Source: HGM04593 sp045533955 (lineage in GTDB: Bacteria; Bacteroidota; Bacteroidia; Bacteroidales; Bacteroidaceae). From it: a stretch of 46,403 nt of DNA. Below, piece by piece: positions 43,498 through 46,403 of the stretch. Location: contig JAZSIU010000090.1 of the NCBI GenBank assembly GCA_045533955.1, positions 1 to 46,403 of the forward strand, read 5' to 3'. Numbering within the stretch: the first letter of the stretch is position 1; the number at the start of each line of letters is the position of its first letter. A program made the position numbers and the translations under genes. The notes under the pieces were generated by a model. It saw only the letters and a program-made list of their open reading frames with translations, searched no databases and was not told the DNA's origin.

Positions 43498-44043
43498 TTA
43501 TTGGTGTTTATTAAAAAATGGTAGCCCATCAATTGAGTCTGATGATATTTGAATAAATGCCTCGTAGGATAGGCCGACAATAAATACCACGTTCAGTGTT
43601 TCGTTGTTGTCGTTACCGATGACAAGAAGGCTTTTTTTGTCGCTGTATATTACCGAGAGTTCGCCATCCTCACGGTTCAGTGCCATAAGCTCCATTCCCA
43701 TCACCAGCTCGTCCTCTTGCAAGAAGGGTTGCAGGGCGGTTGTGAGTTTTAAGTATCCCTCTTCGCCTGTCGTCTCGAAGCGTCGCACACTTTTTATCGA
43801 GCCGAATATATCTCCAATCTCGGCGCCCTCGGTGCCTTTTGTAAGCATCGTGAGCATCTGTTTAAACATATTTGTCGAGACGTAAGCGTAATCAATTTCG
43901 GCCGATTTTATGCGCGATAGGTTCTGTATGAATTTCTCAACCTCGCTTTTTCCTTTCTCGGGCTGTTTGTGCTGCGCTGTGGCGTGCAGAGGGAGCAATA
44001 TCAGTATCAGCATTACCGTTGCGAGTAATATATTGCGTTTCAT
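43498..44043 (-). CDS. Small secreted DUF4252-like protein
   Basis: A 181-residue protein with a signal peptide (1-23, ending ATAQ). The body has the pattern of DUF4252 proteins of Bacteroidetes: a helix (VEKFIQNLSRI), YAYVSTNMFKQML, a central loop about a sub-score comparison (SIKSVRRFET), and the final NREDGELSVIYSDKKSLLVIGND. Such proteins often sit next to ECF sigma factors and anti-sigma factors, as here (2 nt after the anti-sigma-like gene). Role unknown; a periplasmic partner of the regulatory pair is a guess. Confidence 0.7.
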   Translation of the reverse strand: MKRNILLATVMLILILLPLHATAQHKQPEKGKSEVEKFIQNLSRIKSAEIDYAYVSTNMFKQMLTMLTKGTEGAEIGDIFGSIKSVRRFETTGEEGYLKLTTALQPFLQEDELVMGMELMALNREDGELSVIYSDKKSLLVIGNDNNETLNVVFIVGLSYEAFIQISSDSIDGLPFFNKHQ

Positions 44044-44045
44044 AA

Positions 44046-44621
44046 CTATTGTTTTTTTATTAGTTTAAGGTTTTTTTTGCTGTGTATTGCGATTGATTGT
44101 TCGAGTGTGGTTCCTATGGCTCGTCGGCTGCGGTTGGTGCTGTTGGCTGCCATAAGCACAAGGTCGAACGATTCTCTTACGCATTCGATGGCCTCTTCGG
44201 GGGTGTCGAATGTATCCTCTTCGGTCATTGCAATAAGCTCGCAATCTGTCTGTTGTCGTGTGTTTGTGAATATGAAAAAGCCGGCGGCAAAGATTGCGGC
44301 TGCCGCAAAGCCTCGATAGAGTGCGCGGGGGATTTTTATTATTCTCCTTTTGGGGGCTTGTGCGCTGCGAGGCTCGACGGGGAGTGCCTGCTGCCGGGTG
44401 TCAAGAGCGTCAATCATTGCTTCGAGACGTGCAAAGGCTTCGTCGGACGCTGCACTGCTTGTCGGATGGCTGCATAGGGCTATTATCGCCTCTTTGTCTT
44501 TGCGAAGTTCGTCGGGGACGTCATTCTCGCAAAGATAGCAATATAATTTGCGCTCCTCGTCGATGCTGAGCTCGGCGTCAAAAAAGCGCTCAATCATTAT
44601 TTTTATTTTTTTTTCATCCAT
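44046..44621 (-). CDS. Probable membrane anti-sigma factor
   Basis: A 191-residue protein with a cytoplasmic part (1-95; DEKKIKIMIERFFDAELSIDEERKLYCYL is its helical start), a basic stretch and one membrane helix (about 105-121, GFAAAAIFAAGFFIF). The periplasmic tail has DTPEEAIECVRESFDLVLMA, which I have seen in anti-sigma-like proteins of this phylum. It follows an ECF sigma gene by 70 nt and precedes the DUF4252-like gene by 2 nt. No zinc-binding anti-sigma motif is evident. Confidence 0.65.
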   Translation of the reverse strand: MDEKKIKIMIERFFDAELSIDEERKLYCYLCENDVPDELRKDKEAIIALCSHPTSSAASDEAFARLEAMIDALDTRQQALPVEPRSAQAPKRRIIKIPRALYRGFAAAAIFAAGFFIFTNTRQQTDCELIAMTEEDTFDTPEEAIECVRESFDLVLMAANSTNRSRRAIGTTLEQSIAIHSKKNLKLIKKQ

Positions 44622-44691
44622 AATCGTGCCTCCTTATATAATATAGTCTTTGAGGTCAATATTACATATATGCTGCGTTCACTTTATAATG

Positions 44692-45198
44692 TTAAAGTAA
44701 ACCTTGCCTGTTTTGCTCATTATTTATATATTTTCTGAACCTTTTTCTCAAGCGCGAGACGGTTACTCTTATGTTTGTCTCGGGTACTCCTGTAATCTGT
44801 TCAATCTCCCTTATGCTGTATCCGTTAATTGTCATTTTCATTATGCGCCGTTGAATATCGGGCAGGCTGCTCAGGAAATGCGACAGACACTCTTGAATAT
44901 CCTCTCCATCGGCTTCGGGTGGTGTCTCGGTAATTGCCTCCTCGACAAGCAGATGGTTTTTCTCTTCGGCCAGTCTCAGTGCCCTCCAACGGTCGATGCA
45001 GATGTTGCGCAGCGCCGCGCGGCAGTAGCCCTCGGGCGAGGTTAGGTTTTTCAGATTTTCTCTTCCGGCCCACAATCTCAGATATAGATTCTGCACAGCA
45101 TCCTCGGCTTCAAAATCGTCGCAAAGCATTTTGCGTGCCTCGCTCAGCAATGTCTGATGCAGCGGTAAGAATCGTATTTTAAATTCTGTGTGTGTCAT
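44692..45198 (-). CDS. ECF-type RNA polymerase sigma factor
   Basis: A 168-residue sigma factor: region 2 has CDDFEAEDAVQNLYLRLW and YCRAALRNICIDRWR, region 4 is INGYSIREIEQITGVPETNIRV followed by VSRLRKRFRKY, the helix-turn-helix. It heads the operon with the membrane anti-sigma-like gene and the secreted proteins. It differs clearly from the sigma factor at 19139-19615, so the two modules are independent. Confidence 0.92.
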   Translation of the reverse strand: MTHTEFKIRFLPLHQTLLSEARKMLCDDFEAEDAVQNLYLRLWAGRENLKNLTSPEGYCRAALRNICIDRWRALRLAEEKNHLLVEEAITETPPEADGEDIQECLSHFLSSLPDIQRRIMKMTINGYSIREIEQITGVPETNIRVTVSRLRKRFRKYINNEQNRQGLL

Positions 45199-45324
45199 TT
45201 ATCCTTTGTTGTGTGCCTTTTACAATATAAAGACGATGGAAAAACAAAATTGTAACACCCATCGGCAAAATTACCCGAATTTTTTTTTTTGAGGGACATT
45301 TTGATGCTTTCTTTGCACTAATTT

Positions 45325-45355
45325 TTTGCAGGGTACATTTTTTGCTGTAATTTTG
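45325..45355 (+). promoter_or_regulatory. Promoter of panB
   Basis: TTTG (45325-45328), 19 nt, then TAATTTTG (45348-45355), a full match to the Bacteroidetes consensus, about 72 nt before panB in the divergent 229-bp gap. Confidence 0.8.
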
Positions 45356-45427
45356 CGCAGATTTTAATGCAGCGGCCTTTTTGCCGCTCAATGTATCACA
45401 GATGTTTAACAATCAAACAATAAAAAA

Positions 45428-46249
45428 ATGTCGAAATATATTGTAGAAGATGCACGCAAGGTAACAACGCGTCGCGTGATTGAGATGAAGCGTAAGGGCG
45501 AGAAAATTGCAATGCTCACTGCATACGATTATACAATGGCCTCAATAATTGACGCCTCGGGCATTGACATAATTCTCGTGGGCGACTCAGCCTCGAATGT
45601 GATGGCCGGCAACGTAACGACGTTGCCCATAACACTCGACCAGATGATATATCACGCAAAGTCGGTGGTTCGCGGCGTAAAGCGTGCGCTCGTTGTAGCT
45701 GATATGCCTTTTGGAACCTATCAGGTAAATGCCGACGAGGCAGTAAAAAATGCCATCCGCATAATGAAAGAGACACACGCCGATGCACTCAAGCTCGAGG
45801 GTGGCGAGGAGATTCTCCCCTCGATACGCAAAATTCTCGATGCCGGAATACCCATTATGGGCCATCTGGGGCTCACCCCGCAGAGTATAAATAAGTTCGG
45901 TACATACGGCGTGCGCGCCAAGGACGATGCCGAGGCTGCCAAACTGTGCCACGATGCCCAACTGCTGCAAGAGGCCGGATGTTTTGCGCTTGTGCTCGAG
46001 AAAATCCCGGCGTATCTGGGAACAAAGGTTGCCGAGAGCCTCGAGATTCCTGTCATTGGCATTGGTGCCGGAGGCGGCGTCGATGGTCAGGTACTCGTGT
46101 GCACCGATATGTTGGGAATGACAGCCGATTTTACTCCTCGCTTCCTGCGTCGTTACGCCGACCTCAACAGTGTCATCGGCGATGCTGTCGGTAATTATAT
46201 CAGCGACGTAAAGGCAAAGGATTTTCCCAACGAGAGCGAGCAATATTAA
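45428..46249 (+). CDS. panB: 3-methyl-2-oxobutanoate hydroxymethyltransferase
   Basis: PanB transfers a hydroxymethyl group from methylene-tetrahydrofolate to 2-oxoisovalerate, giving ketopantoate for pantothenate and CoA. The 273-residue protein has ILVGDSASNVMAG with metal-binding aspartate, PFGTYQVNADEAV, LEGGEEILPSI, GHLGLTPQS, and LEKIPAYLGTKVAESLEIPVIGIGAG broken over the conserved C-terminal half. It has its own promoter and no other pan gene nearby. The 138-bp repeat starts 16 nt past its stop. Confidence 0.97.
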   Translation: MSKYIVEDARKVTTRRVIEMKRKGEKIAMLTAYDYTMASIIDASGIDIILVGDSASNVMAGNVTTLPITLDQMIYHAKSVVRGVKRALVVADMPFGTYQVNADEAVKNAIRIMKETHADALKLEGGEEILPSIRKILDAGIPIMGHLGLTPQSINKFGTYGVRAKDDAEAAKLCHDAQLLQEAGCFALVLEKIPAYLGTKVAESLEIPVIGIGAGGGVDGQVLVCTDMLGMTADFTPRFLRRYADLNSVIGDAVGNYISDVKAKDFPNESEQY

Positions 46250-46265
46250 AAAAGTCTTTTTAAGA

Positions 46266-46403
46266 ATCTGTTTTAATTTTATTTCGAGATTATTTGAGGA
46301 CTATTTTTGAGCAGATATTCATTTTGGGGATGCAGGGAATAGCGAGCTATTTTCAAATTCCCAAAATGGATAGATGCCGAAAAGAGTCTCAAAGAAGCCG
46401 AAA
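46266..46403. repeat. 138-bp structured repeat, right copy
   Basis: An exact same-strand copy of 1-138, running to the last base of the window, so its true end is not seen. Same foldable arms: the 16-bp stem is 46316-46331 with 46357-46372. It follows panB by 16 nt; the bases just before it include AAAAAAGTCTT, and AAAAAGTCTT also follows the left copy. Confidence 0.9.

Noticed and set aside
1..46403. A circular plasmid or phage, because both ends match
   Set aside because: Gene content is core chromosomal (aroE, purC, glyA, pyrBI, panB, PBP1A, kdsB) with no replication, partition or phage genes; a repeat or assembly effect is more likely.

Overview
The window reads as chromosomal DNA of an anaerobic, fermentative member of the Bacteroidales (family not resolvable by eye). 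The evidence is promoters of the Bacteroidetes type (TTTG, then 19-20 nt, then TAnnTTTG, seen cleanly upstream of phoH, panB and the MORN gene), ECF sigma/anti-sigma pairs next to outer-membrane barrel proteins, a PorT-like barrel, an IS982-family insertion sequence, and [FeFe]-hydrogenase genes. I see no tRNA, rRNA or CRISPR.

Layout. 1-138 is a structured repeat whose exact copy ends the window (46266-46403). 192-2887 (minus) is a phoH-purC-aroE operon. 3194-8698 is a hydrogenase locus: a group-B-type [FeFe] hydrogenase on the minus strand, divergent from the maturase operon hydE-hydG-hydF. 8934-10298 holds a membrane-anchored M15-like protein and a small phosphatase-like protein, closed by a strong terminator. 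10364-11415 is an intact IS982 element with a 7-bp target duplication, placed between that terminator and the end of a carboxyltransferase gene (11425-13200, minus). 13653-18983 carries three tandem paralogous acyl-CoA synthetases. 19139-23322 is an ECF sigma / anti-sigma-like / TonB-receptor-like unit. Then come glyA, the minus-strand operon pyrB-pyrI-flavin reductase-barrel protein, the plus-strand run PBP1A-kdsB-M16-like, and the run MORN protein-YhcH-glgB-multi-pass membrane protein. 38108-40585 (minus) is an AT-rich type II restriction-modification pair. 40868-45198 (minus) is a set of secreted proteins, most of them behind a second ECF sigma/anti-sigma pair, and panB closes the window.

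How the parts work together. HydE, HydG and HydF build the diiron H-subcluster that the adjacent hydrogenase needs, so this locus could be self-sufficient for hydrogen turnover or sensing. The two sigma units look like regulatory modules controlling envelope proteins. The most notable non-coding signal is a regulatory block of about 60 bp (a TGAAGTAAACTTCA inverted repeat at fixed spacing upstream of a TAnnTTTG box). It occurs in front of hydEGF and again in front of the unrelated restriction-modification operon. The second is the 138-bp terminal repeat with nested hairpins, which is either a dispersed element that broke the assembly or a sign of a falsely circular contig.
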